Made by a program: the position numbers and the translations under genes
Assembly: GCA_018402565.1 (NCBI GenBank)
Contig: JAGYIQ010000003.1
Span: 157,746-221,745, forward strand
From: Pirellulaceae bacterium
GTDB taxonomy: Bacteria; Planctomycetota; Planctomycetia; Pirellulales; Pirellulaceae
Length of the DNA: 64,000 nt
Direction of reading: 5' to 3'
Notes under the pieces: model-generated
Databases searched by the model: none
What the model was told of the DNA's origin: nothing
Seen by the model: only the letters and a program-made list of their open reading frames with translations
Shown here: piece after piece, positions 8,589 to 16,827 of the stretch
Layout of the letters: each line of letters begins with the position of its first letter
How positions within the stretch are numbered: the stretch's first letter is position 1

Positions 8589-9116
8589 TTATTTGCCCTG
8601 GAGCTGGCGGCGTTTGGCCTTTTGTCGCTTGACCATGATCGGCAGGTACCACAGGTAGGCCCCGGTCAACCACAGGCCGAACAGGACCAGGCCGCTGGGT
8701 AGAAAGATGTAGTACTTGCTGAAGTCGCCGAAGAACGACCCATCGTGCAGGGACTCGATCCAATCGCTGCGGCGATAGGCGGTGTACAGAACCTCGCCCG
8801 TGCTCCAATCCAACTGCACCTCCCAATGGTTCACACACCGGACCTTGATCAAGCTGCGGCCGGGTCGAACGTCCAGTCGATCGACGTCGTCCCAGGAACG
8901 GACCTCGGCTTCCGGTACGGCTTGGACGGCGGCCAGGATCTCGGGCCAATCGATCTCGGCCGTGGCCCCCGATCCCCGGGCCGTCGGCGGCTGGACCCAG
9001 TTCACTTCTTTTTTCACCTGCAGCAACAGGCCGGTCACAATCACCAACAGCACTGGCACTGCGGTGAGGATCGCCCCCCACCGATGCAGCTTGCGGCTCC
9101 AACGTTTTAAGACCAT
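8589..9116 (-). CDS. PepSY-domain membrane protein
   Basis: A 175-residue protein with an N-terminal membrane helix (about 16-33, after KLHRWGAILTAV), an extracytoplasmic PepSY-like domain in the middle and a second helix near 140-160 (GLWLTGAYLWYLP), then a basic tail. The signatures HRWGA and LHDGSFFG are typical of the PepSY-associated TM family, often linked to iron uptake or reductases. The ATG lies one base after the stop codon of ybaB, so the two form an operon with ybaB first. Confidence 0.8.
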   Translation of the reverse strand: MVLKRWSRKLHRWGAILTAVPVLLVIVTGLLLQVKKEVNWVQPPTARGSGATAEIDWPEILAAVQAVPEAEVRSWDDVDRLDVRPGRSLIKVRCVNHWEVQLDWSTGEVLYTAYRRSDWIESLHDGSFFGDFSKYYIFLPSGLVLFGLWLTGAYLWYLPIMVKRQKAKRRQLQGK

Positions 9117-9117
9117 C

Positions 9118-9477
9118 TCAGCGTCCGAAAAATTGGTCCATCATCTTGTCCATCCCGGGGAAAGACAGACCACCGGTCAGCGACTCGATCTTCTCGCGGT
9201 GCAAGTTGCGGCCCTTCTCCAAGGCATCGTTGACGGCATGCACCAGCAGACCTTCGATGAATTCGCGGTCACCCTCAGCGAATACGTCTGGGTCGATCTG
9301 GACCCCACGAATTTCACCGCTGCCGTCGGCCTCGACTTGTACCATACCGCCGCCGGCCGAACCTTGGACGATTTCGGCTTTGAGCTCGTCGCGAATCTCC
9401 GCCGCGCGAGTCTGCATCGCGCCCGCTTGCTTCATCAAATTGGCCAAATCTCCGAGCTTGCCAAACATTGCTGTCAT
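9118..9477 (-). CDS. ybaB: YbaB/EbfC family nucleoid-associated protein
   Basis: A 119-residue protein of the YbaB/EbfC family, small DNA-binding dimers that coat the nucleoid. The core pattern is present: GNLxxLMKQA-like start (GDLANLMKQAGAMQTRAAEIRDEL), then AGGGMVQVEADGSGEIRGVQIDPDVF and a helical C-terminus. In many bacteria ybaB follows dnaX and precedes recR; neither is present here, and it instead sits upstream of a PepSY gene. Confidence 0.9.
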   Translation of the reverse strand: MTAMFGKLGDLANLMKQAGAMQTRAAEIRDELKAEIVQGSAGGGMVQVEADGSGEIRGVQIDPDVFAEGDREFIEGLLVHAVNDALEKGRNLHREKIESLTGGLSFPGMDKMMDQFFGR

Positions 9478-9599
9478 CCCTTGCTGTGCACGACGCCCAC
9501 CGTTGACGATTGGGTAGCTTAATCAATGGGGGCGTTTGAGGAAATACGAGCCCTGGGGAACCGCGGCCAACGCCGTGTGGTTGGGGAACCGCAATCGAC

Positions 9600-9650
9600 A
9601 CCGCACGACTGAGACCGCACGACCGACACCGCACGACCGACACCGCACGC
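9600..9650. repeat. 14-bp tandem repeat, about 3.6 units
   Basis: Units of ACCGCACGACCGAC (9600-9613 with two changes, 9614-9627, 9628-9641, then a partial copy) lie between the ABC permease stop and ybaB, on no gene. Confidence 0.85.
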
Positions 9651-9673
9651 CTGCCGCCGAGCGGGTGGCGGGG

Positions 9674-11365
9674 TCACTCCTGCCCGAAGCTAACCAGCCA
9701 GCGGCGATTGAATCGCCAGACGAGAGTCGCCAGCAGCAGCCCCACACCGGCGATGGTCACAGCCATGTAACCGACAAAATGCAGGTAGCTGGCCCACCAG
9801 ATCTCGGCAGTTACCGCTACGCTCTGGCCGGGAATCACCACCATATTGCTGAAGTTGTCGCTGGCCGGCAAGCGAGCGGCGGCCGAGAACGGCGAGAACA
9901 GGCTGGCGATCTCCACCAACCACGGCAGGTTGGGCCGAGCCAAGAAGTAGCGGAAGAAGACCTCCAGCGCCGGCGGGAGAAAGTACAGCAGCAAGATCAA
10001 CGAGTAGGTCAGTGCCATGGCGTGCGACGACTTGCGGCAGAGCGACGAAGCAAACGTCCCCACGACCACCGTCGATACGCAGGTCAGCAGAATCAGGACC
10101 ACAAACGCCGCCACCGATGGCAACACTTGAACGTACTGCGAAAAATTCAAGCCAATCCCCAGGACCAACGGCCAAGCCATCAGGAGCGTTAAAACCGTCG
10201 AAACGCGAAATCCTGCCAACATTTTTCCCAGGATGATCGTCCAGGGACTGAGCGTGGTGGTCAGCAGCAGGTCCAGCGTCTGTCGCTCGCGTTCGCTGGT
10301 GATGGCGCCGGCGGAAAACACCGGGGCCAACAGCAGGTTGAACACCACGATGTACGAGGGAAACACAAAGGCGTACTGCGTGGCAAAGTACAGCGTCGGC
10401 AGGAGCAACACGCTGAGCACAAAGCCCACCTGGATCAGCACCCGCATCATCAAGGTGCCCTGACTCAGGATCTCGGAACGCATCTCCTTGTCGTACACCG
10501 GATTGATGTCATCCTCCATCAGCGTCAGGCGTTTGGGAGGGGCGAACCAGCGATCCGGCCAGGCCTCGCGATCGATATACAGCCCGACGACCTCGTGCTT
10601 TTCCACGTCTTGGTCCACGACATCTTTGCCCTCGCTGCCGATGTCCGGCGGATACAACATCCGCTGTGAGATCCAATGGAATAACGCGATGCAAAAGGGG
10701 ATCGCTACCACCGGCAACACCCCGACGATGAACTGCAGCCGGAACGTGGCCTCGTTGCGCAGGCCGAACCAGAACGCCGCCGCCAACAGCAGCAGCGGCA
10801 AAATGAGGATGTAGCTGGTGACCAACGCCGAAGGGGTCCGCGAGAAAATGCTGCTGCACGTCAAGCTGATCATGGAAAATACCAGCAAGCAGACGGTCAT
10901 GCCGAAGTAGCCGCCCAGTACCTCCAGCGGTGAGACGCCGCCCAGCGGCAAGCAGAGCATCACGATCGGCAGCGAGGCCACCATCATCAGCAACAGGTGG
11001 GTCACCGACGCCATCCACTTGCCCCAGGTGATCGCCAGGGTCGACAGCGGACTGGCCAGCAGCATCTCGTAGGTCATTCGCTCTTTCTCACCGCAGATCG
11101 AACCGGCCGCGAAGCTGGGAGCCAACAACGCGGCGATGACGAACTGCCCCAAGAAAAAAAAGTCGACCAGTTCCCGGTTGGCCTGCGACTTCTCGCTCAG
11201 GTCCAAGCGCGTCTCGGCCGGCCAGGCGAAGTAGATCACGCCCGCCAATACCACTTGGAACAGCAGCAGCATCACAAACGAGCGATCCGTCCGCAAGTTG
11301 ATCATCAGCTCGCGCTGCAAGACGGGATTGTTTCGCAAGAACATGGGGGCAGCTCGGGACGACAT
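9674..11365 (-). CDS. ABC-2 type permease with two homologous halves
   Basis: About 563 residues with roughly twelve membrane segments. The protein has an internal duplication: KERMTYEMLLASPLSTLAITWGKW in the first half and RERQTLDLLLTTTLSPWTIILGK in the second are the same motif, each inside an ABC-2 permease-like half. A hydrophilic link carries YIDREAWPDRWFAPPKR. It is probably the membrane part of an exporter, but no ATPase gene is next to it; the ATPase at 12708 belongs with another permease. I chose the ATG at 11365 (MSSRAAPMFLRNNPVLQREL), since the upstream extension is not protein-like. Confidence 0.82.
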   Translation of the reverse strand: MSSRAAPMFLRNNPVLQRELMINLRTDRSFVMLLLFQVVLAGVIYFAWPAETRLDLSEKSQANRELVDFFFLGQFVIAALLAPSFAAGSICGEKERMTYEMLLASPLSTLAITWGKWMASVTHLLLMMVASLPIVMLCLPLGGVSPLEVLGGYFGMTVCLLVFSMISLTCSSIFSRTPSALVTSYILILPLLLLAAAFWFGLRNEATFRLQFIVGVLPVVAIPFCIALFHWISQRMLYPPDIGSEGKDVVDQDVEKHEVVGLYIDREAWPDRWFAPPKRLTLMEDDINPVYDKEMRSEILSQGTLMMRVLIQVGFVLSVLLLPTLYFATQYAFVFPSYIVVFNLLLAPVFSAGAITSERERQTLDLLLTTTLSPWTIILGKMLAGFRVSTVLTLLMAWPLVLGIGLNFSQYVQVLPSVAAFVVLILLTCVSTVVVGTFASSLCRKSSHAMALTYSLILLLYFLPPALEVFFRYFLARPNLPWLVEIASLFSPFSAAARLPASDNFSNMVVIPGQSVAVTAEIWWASYLHFVGYMAVTIAGVGLLLATLVWRFNRRWLVSFGQE

Positions 11366-11661
11366 CGGTGGCCGGACAAACCGCGGCAGTTGTTGTTGTA
11401 ATCGCTCCGCCCCCGGTAAGCTAGAACCGGATGCATTATCACCCCCTGGAGCTGGGGGCGGGACTCCCCAACCGACAGGAATTCGCTGCGATGCGCACGC
11501 GGATGCGTGCCCACGCGACACGCCGCTACGTGCGGCCGCCAGCTGGGCCACGGGTGGGTCGACTTTCCGGCCCGAGCGGTTATGTTACAGGGACAGGCCG
11601 GTCGACCGATCTGGGACCGTCGGTGACCTTAACTATTCGGGGGCTTTCGCGAGCGCGAACC
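11366..11661. other. Divergent intergenic region
   Basis: Spacer between the ABC permease (minus) and the glutaminyl cyclase (plus). A short C-run/G-run inverted repeat (CCCCC...GGGGG) occurs near 11443-11458. I see no small gene and no clear promoter. Confidence 0.35.
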
Positions 11662-12561
11662 ATGTCGAAACAGAGACGAGAAACTTTTCCTGAGGGCGGT
11701 GGGGAGCCTGGTGTGCCGGCCGCCCCGCGACCCAACCAACGTCGCCGCCCCAGTGGAGATTGGCGTGACTTGTTGGCCCAGCGTTGGCACCTGTGGCTGA
11801 CGTTTGTTGTCATTTCGGTGGGTGGAACTGTCCTGTACTCGTTGGGCATGGGTGGGACGAATGTTCCCGAATGGGAGTATGAAGTGGTGGCCGTGTACCC
11901 GCACGACCCGACGGCCTTTACCCAGGGCTTGCACTACCACAACGGTTTTCTGTACGAGAGCACAGGCCTGGAGGGCAAGTCCTCGATTCGCAAGGTCGAC
12001 ATTGCCACCGGTCAGGTGCTGATCAACATTCCGTTGGAGCCCCGTTATTTCGGGGAGGGACTGACCATGGTGGGGGACCAGTTCTTTCAGATCACTTGGA
12101 AATCGGGCACGGGTTTTGTCTACAACACCGATTTGCAATTGGTCCGCCGCTTCGACTACACAGGGCAGGGTTGGGGGCTGACCTACGACGGCACGCACTT
12201 GATCATGAGCGACGGAGCGGCCGAGTTATTGTTTTTCGATCCACAAACCATGCAGCGGGTCAAGACGGTTCCTGTCGTGCTTGGCTCGTTCAAGTTGGAT
12301 CGAGTCAACGAAATGGAGTTCGTCGACGGCCTGATCTACGCCAACCGGTGGCAACAACCGGTGATCTACGTGATCCAGCCCCAAACCGGTCGCGTGCAGG
12401 CCAGGATCCCCCTCCAGAATCTACTGCCGGCCGAGGAGCGACCGTCGGGGGCCGACGATGGTTCGCTAAACGGCATCGCCTACAATCCTGAGACGCGGAC
12501 CTTCTACGTCACGGGCAAGAAGTGGCCCAAGTTATTTGAGATCCGCATCAAGAAGAAGTAG
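11662..12561 (+). CDS. Glutaminyl-peptide cyclotransferase (glutamine cyclotransferase family)
   Basis: A 299-residue protein with a cytoplasmic basic tail, one membrane helix (about 43-61) and a beta-propeller of the plant/bacterial glutaminyl cyclase type. Family motifs include DPTAFTQGLHYHNGFLYESTGLEGKSSIR, YFGEGLTMVGDQFFQITWKSG and a late SLNGIAYNPETRTFYVTGKKWPKLFEI. The enzyme turns N-terminal Gln into pyroglutamate, here presumably outside the membrane. The start at 11662 (MSKQRRE) is chosen because the frame upstream is low-complexity. Confidence 0.9.
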   Translation: MSKQRRETFPEGGGEPGVPAAPRPNQRRRPSGDWRDLLAQRWHLWLTFVVISVGGTVLYSLGMGGTNVPEWEYEVVAVYPHDPTAFTQGLHYHNGFLYESTGLEGKSSIRKVDIATGQVLINIPLEPRYFGEGLTMVGDQFFQITWKSGTGFVYNTDLQLVRRFDYTGQGWGLTYDGTHLIMSDGAAELLFFDPQTMQRVKTVPVVLGSFKLDRVNEMEFVDGLIYANRWQQPVIYVIQPQTGRVQARIPLQNLLPAEERPSGADDGSLNGIAYNPETRTFYVTGKKWPKLFEIRIKKK

Positions 12562-12707
12562 CGACGGTTCAGCCGCCGGCCCAGGGCACTCAAGTTACCC
12601 CGGCGTTACTGCGAATGGTCTATTATAACGGCTTGGCGAATCCAGCCCGGTGCCAAAGAATGTCACGGGGCGGCGGAGCAACAGCCTGTTTGGGAACCCA
12701 TCCTGCC

Positions 12708-13535
12708 ATGACATCGACACCAGAAGCCAGCGGCCCGGCCGCCCAGAACACGCCCGATCCAAACGCGCCGATCATGATTGAGGCGGTGCGGTTGTCCAAG
12801 TTTTATGGCATTTTTGCGGCCAGCCGGGACGTGTCTTTCACGGTCCGCCAGGGTGAAGTGGTCGCGTTCCTGGGGCCCAATGGCGCCGGCAAGAGCACCA
12901 CGATGAAAATGCTGACGGGCTACTTGGCTCCCTCAGAGGGCTACGCTCGGATCGCCGGTCACGACATGGCCACGGATCGTCTGGCGGGCGCGCAACACCT
13001 GGGCTATCTGCCCGAGACCGGGCCGCTGTACATGGACATGACCCCGTTCGGCATGCTCAAGTTTTTTGCTGAAGCCCGCGGCATGAAGGACAAGCAGGTC
13101 AAACAGCGGATCGCCGCAGTGGTCGAAATCTGCGATTTGAGCAGCGTGATCTACAAGCCCATCAACAAACTCTCCAAGGGCTACAAGCAGCGAGTCGGCA
13201 TGGCTCAAGCCTTGATTCACGAGCCCGAGGTCTTGATTCTGGACGAGCCCACCAGCGGCTTGGATCCGAATCAAATCCGGGGCGTCCGCGAGACGATTCG
13301 TCGCTTGGGCGAGACCAAGACGATCTTGTTGTCCACGCACATTTTGCAAGAAGTGCAAGCCATGTGCTCGCGGGTGGTCATGATCAACGAAGGTCGCTTG
13401 GTCTACGACGGGCCCTTGTCGGAAATCGACCCTGACGGCGTCGGCTTGGACGATGTGTTTGCCCAGCGAACCGGTTATTTCGAACAAGTCGAACGGATGA
13501 ACAAGATCAAAGCAGCGGCGGCGGCCGGCGATTGA
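12708..13535 (+). CDS. ABC transporter ATP-binding protein (GldA/NatA type)
   Basis: About 275 residues. Walker A is GPNGAGKST (56-64), the signature is LSKGYKQR (155-162, the LSGGQ equivalent), Walker B is VLILDEPTSGLD (175-186) and the switch His is in LLSTHILQEV. This is the single-domain ATPase that drives ABC-2 exporters. It stands immediately upstream of a permease-GldG fusion and a DUF4340 protein, so the three likely form one transporter. An alternative internal start is the Met at MIEAVRLSKFYG. Confidence 0.93.
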   Translation: MTSTPEASGPAAQNTPDPNAPIMIEAVRLSKFYGIFAASRDVSFTVRQGEVVAFLGPNGAGKSTTMKMLTGYLAPSEGYARIAGHDMATDRLAGAQHLGYLPETGPLYMDMTPFGMLKFFAEARGMKDKQVKQRIAAVVEICDLSSVIYKPINKLSKGYKQRVGMAQALIHEPEVLILDEPTSGLDPNQIRGVRETIRRLGETKTILLSTHILQEVQAMCSRVVMINEGRLVYDGPLSEIDPDGVGLDDVFAQRTGYFEQVERMNKIKAAAAAGD

Positions 13536-13569
13536 TGCGCGGCAGGGGCATCGGCGACGGGCAGCGACA

Positions 13570-16500
13570 GTGGTTTGGTACAGGGCGAGGTTTCGAGGCA
13601 ACCGCAGGGCTTCCAGCACAGCTAGGGTACAGATGGGAACGAACGAAATTGGCGTCAGCAGCAGTGAAGCCTCGTGGATGGGCCTGGGCTTGATAGGCCA
13701 GATGGGCACAAACGAGATTGGCTTGAGCAGCAGTGAAGCGTCGCTGATGGGCTTTGCCTTGATGTTAGTGATCGACCTGCTGTTTCTGGTGGCTGTTTTT
13801 CTGGTGATGAGCCCGATCTTCGCGCTGCGTCCAGCGTCGTACGCTGTGATGAAACGCAACTTCGTCAATTACTTCTCGAATCCCACGGGTTATGTCTTCC
13901 TGTGCGTGTTTGTGCTCTTGACCAGCTTTGCGGCGTTTTGGCCACACGAATTCTTTGCCAACAATCTGGCCAACTTCGATCAGCTCAATCGGGTCTTGCC
14001 CTACGTGATGTTGATTTTTATCCCGGCAATTACCATGAGTGTGTGGGCCGAGGAACGTCGCCAGGGCACGGATGAATTGCTGCTGACGCTGCCTGCTCTG
14101 GATTTTGATATCGTGATTGGCAAGTACTTCGCGGCTGTATTCGTCTTTACGGTCTCCCTGTTGTTCTCCCAACTGTCCAACTTTGCCGTTTTGCTGGCGC
14201 TCACCGGTGGCTACCTGGACGACGGCATCCTGATGTCAACTTACCTGGGTTATTGGTTTGTGGGCCTGGCGATGTTGGCACTGGGGATGGTCGCCAGCTT
14301 CCTGACAAACAACTTGACGGTCAGCTTCATTTTTGGTGTCGTCTTGAACGCGCCGCTGGCGTTTTTCTCGAACGCCGACGTCATCTTTGCGTCGCAAGCT
14401 TGGGTGGAGTTCATGTACGAATGGTCGCTGCTGCGTCGCTTCGGCGATTTTGGCCGAGGCTTGATCGCACTGCCGAACATTGTCTACTTCATTGGTCTGG
14501 CGGTTTTGGGCGTCTACCTGAGCTTGTTGTTGATTGGCCGGCGGCATTGGATGGGTGGCAAAGACGGCCAGTCGTTATTTGGGCATTTCCTGATCCGCGC
14601 CGTGGCATTGGTAGCGGCCTGCGTCGCCACGGTGCTGCTGTGCCAACATACCTTCCTCAATCGCTTGGTTCGCTTGGACTTATCCAGCGGGCGGGTCAAT
14701 ACCTTGTCCCCCGATTCGCTGACCTTGTTGAGCGGTTTGGGCAGCAGCGACGCTACGGCAGGAACCCCCGGTAAACCGATTCTGATCGAAGCCTACATCA
14801 GCAGTGACTTGCCACCGGAGTATGTGCAAATCCGCTACGAATTGGTCAACCTGTTGAAAGAGTTCGACGCGATTGGCGGTGATCGAATCCAGGTACGGTT
14901 GCATGAGAACATCTCACCGTTTGGCGAAGAAGCGATTCTAGGAGAAAACAAGTACGGGATCCGTGTGCAACGCGTGACCACGCGTGCTCGCGGGGCGTTG
15001 CGCGACGAAGATGTGGTGCTGGGCGTGGCCTTCTCCAGCGGCCTGCAGCGGGTTGTCATACCCTTCTTTCACTACGGCATGGCGGTGGAGTACGAACTGA
15101 TCCGCTCGATCACCACGGTGGCCGCCGCCGAGCGCAAGACCATCGGGATTGTCGCCACGGACTTGCTGATTTCGGGTGGACGTGTGCAAATGGAAGACGG
15201 ACGATCGGCCACGATTCCTCGAGCCAAGATCATTGCCGAATTGGAGAAACAGTACAATGTTGTAGACGTCATCCCCAACGGACCGTTGGACCTGTGGTTG
15301 GATGAAGCCAAGACACAACGACGCTACGATGTGCTGATGCTGGTCCAGCCCTCGAAGATGACTCCACTGGGCTTGTCCTACACGCTGGATGCCATCAAGA
15401 CCGGCCAGCCGACGGTGATCTTCGAAGACCCATTGTCGTTTGGCAGTTCCAACTACCAATGGCCACCGGAGATGGTTCAGGATCACGAAACACGAGAATA
15501 TTTCCCGATCCTCTTGGGAACATCCCAACCCCGTTTGACGGGGCAACTGTCCGCCGATCTGCGGCCCTTGTGGAATTACTTGGGAATTCAAACCGTGGCC
15601 CAACAGCGGGGTGGTCGCGATGGTTCACCACGCGACGTGCCGGCGATTGTGTGGCAAAAGAACGCCTATTACCCCCAATCGCTGTTCCTGAACAAGCACC
15701 TGGAGTATGTCGTCGTCCGCAAGGCGACCGCCGGGGGACTCAACTTGGACGTCACCATCGACCCCGAGCATGAAGCCACCCGCTCGCTGAACGAATTGGC
15801 GTTTCCCTATCCAGGGGCGATCATGCCGCTGCCCAATCAACGCTGGGAATTCAAGCCCCTCGTGCGAACGGGCAAAGCCGGTTTCTTGTGGTTTGAAGAC
15901 TTCGACTCCAGTCGCTTGCTGGAGGCGGAAATCCGACGCCTGCGGACCGGCGAACAGAACCCGCAGTTTCTGGCGGCCGAAATTTCTGGGGGCGCCACCG
16001 ATGGCAGTGGGGAAGGTGCTCAGGTGGTCTACGTGGCAGATGTCGATGTGTTGGCGGACTACTTCGTGAATCTCCGCAATCGACCAGCCACCTCCAGTGT
16101 CGACTATCGCTTCGAGAACGTGGCCTTTGTTCTCAACATCTTCGACTACCTGTCGGGCGAAGATCGCTACAACAACATCCGCAACAAACGGCCCCAGCAG
16201 TTCACGCTGGGATTGGTCGAGCGGGAGCGGGAGCGAGAATGGGTCCAGGTCAATGAAAAGATGAATGCCGCGCGGAAGAACGTGGAAACCACGTTGGCAC
16301 AGGCCCGACAAGAGTTTGAAGCGGCCACCGACCCGATCCTGCGAAACATCGACGACTTGCAAAAGCGACAGGCGCGGGGCGAAAACGTCGCGGGGCAACG
16401 AGAACAACTCATCAGCACCCTGCAACAGCGGCAACAGGAAGAAAATCAGAAATTGCAACAGGAGCTGACCGTCCAAAACAATCGCCTACAAGACGAAGAG

Positions 16501-16671
16501 CGGCTGATCCGGCGTGAAGCGGAGAACGCGATTCAAAAAATCCAGCGTGGCTACAAGGTCACGGGGGTGCTGCTGCCGCCGATCCCGCCGCTGATCCTGG
16601 GCTTGATCGTGTTCACACGTCGGCGGTTGCGCGAGCGAGAAGGCGTTTCCAAAGCGCGACTCCGCACCTGA
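13570..16671 (+). CDS. ABC-2 permease fused to a GldG-like domain
   Basis: Up to 1033 residues in the longest frame. The core starts at MKRNFVNYFSNPTGYVFL (13849) with an ABC-2 permease of about six membrane segments to about residue 320, a further segment near 345, then a GldG-like extracytoplasmic domain (about 395-760; ILIEAYISSDLPPEYVQIRYEL), a helical coiled-coil region (about 890-985) and a final membrane helix (GVLLPPIPPLILGLIVF). In Bacteroidetes GldF and GldG are separate partners of GldA; here they are fused. The true start is uncertain: ATGs at 13633, 13747, 13807 and 13849 are all possible, and no clear ribosome site decides. Confidence 0.85.
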   Translation: MVWYRARFRGNRRASSTARVQMGTNEIGVSSSEASWMGLGLIGQMGTNEIGLSSSEASLMGFALMLVIDLLFLVAVFLVMSPIFALRPASYAVMKRNFVNYFSNPTGYVFLCVFVLLTSFAAFWPHEFFANNLANFDQLNRVLPYVMLIFIPAITMSVWAEERRQGTDELLLTLPALDFDIVIGKYFAAVFVFTVSLLFSQLSNFAVLLALTGGYLDDGILMSTYLGYWFVGLAMLALGMVASFLTNNLTVSFIFGVVLNAPLAFFSNADVIFASQAWVEFMYEWSLLRRFGDFGRGLIALPNIVYFIGLAVLGVYLSLLLIGRRHWMGGKDGQSLFGHFLIRAVALVAACVATVLLCQHTFLNRLVRLDLSSGRVNTLSPDSLTLLSGLGSSDATAGTPGKPILIEAYISSDLPPEYVQIRYELVNLLKEFDAIGGDRIQVRLHENISPFGEEAILGENKYGIRVQRVTTRARGALRDEDVVLGVAFSSGLQRVVIPFFHYGMAVEYELIRSITTVAAAERKTIGIVATDLLISGGRVQMEDGRSATIPRAKIIAELEKQYNVVDVIPNGPLDLWLDEAKTQRRYDVLMLVQPSKMTPLGLSYTLDAIKTGQPTVIFEDPLSFGSSNYQWPPEMVQDHETREYFPILLGTSQPRLTGQLSADLRPLWNYLGIQTVAQQRGGRDGSPRDVPAIVWQKNAYYPQSLFLNKHLEYVVVRKATAGGLNLDVTIDPEHEATRSLNELAFPYPGAIMPLPNQRWEFKPLVRTGKAGFLWFEDFDSSRLLEAEIRRLRTGEQNPQFLAAEISGGATDGSGEGAQVVYVADVDVLADYFVNLRNRPATSSVDYRFENVAFVLNIFDYLSGEDRYNNIRNKRPQQFTLGLVEREREREWVQVNEKMNAARKNVETTLAQARQEFEAATDPILRNIDDLQKRQARGENVAGQREQLISTLQQRQQEENQKLQQELTVQNNRLQDEERLIRREAENAIQKIQRGYKVTGVLLPPIPPLILGLIVFTRRRLREREGVSKARLRT
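13630..13767 (+). repeat. 69-bp tandem duplication at the 5' end of the permease-GldG frame
   Basis: Two neighbouring 69-bp copies encode QMGTNEIGVSSSEASWMGL and QMGTNEIGLSSSEASLMGF. Several of the differences are third-position changes that keep the amino acid (GGA/GGC, ACG/ACA, GAA/GAG, GCC/GCG). Confidence 0.75.
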
Positions 16672-16779
16672 TCCCGCTGGCAGCATCCCGCTGGCAGCCA
16701 GTCTGCCACCCAAGCAATTTGACCCAGCGTTTTCACCCAGCAATTTCAACCGGCGATTTCAACCGGCGATTTCAACCCA
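16671..16779. repeat. Two short tandem repeats in the spacer before the DUF4340 gene
   Basis: ATCCCGCTGGCAGC occurs twice in a row (16671-16684, 16685-16698), and a 13-bp unit C(A/G)ATTTCAACCGG occurs three times (16741-16779). Both lie between the permease-GldG and DUF4340 genes. Confidence 0.8.
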
Positions 16780-16827
16780 AGCGATCTCGAGACTAACTTT
16801 CGCAGACGGACTTATAAGGATTCGACC

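Noticed and set aside
12933..13868. Minus-strand frame with SLLLKPISFVPI-like repeats
   Set aside because: It is antisense to the ABC ATPase. The repeat part is explained by the 69-bp duplication on the plus strand, though I cannot fully exclude translation.
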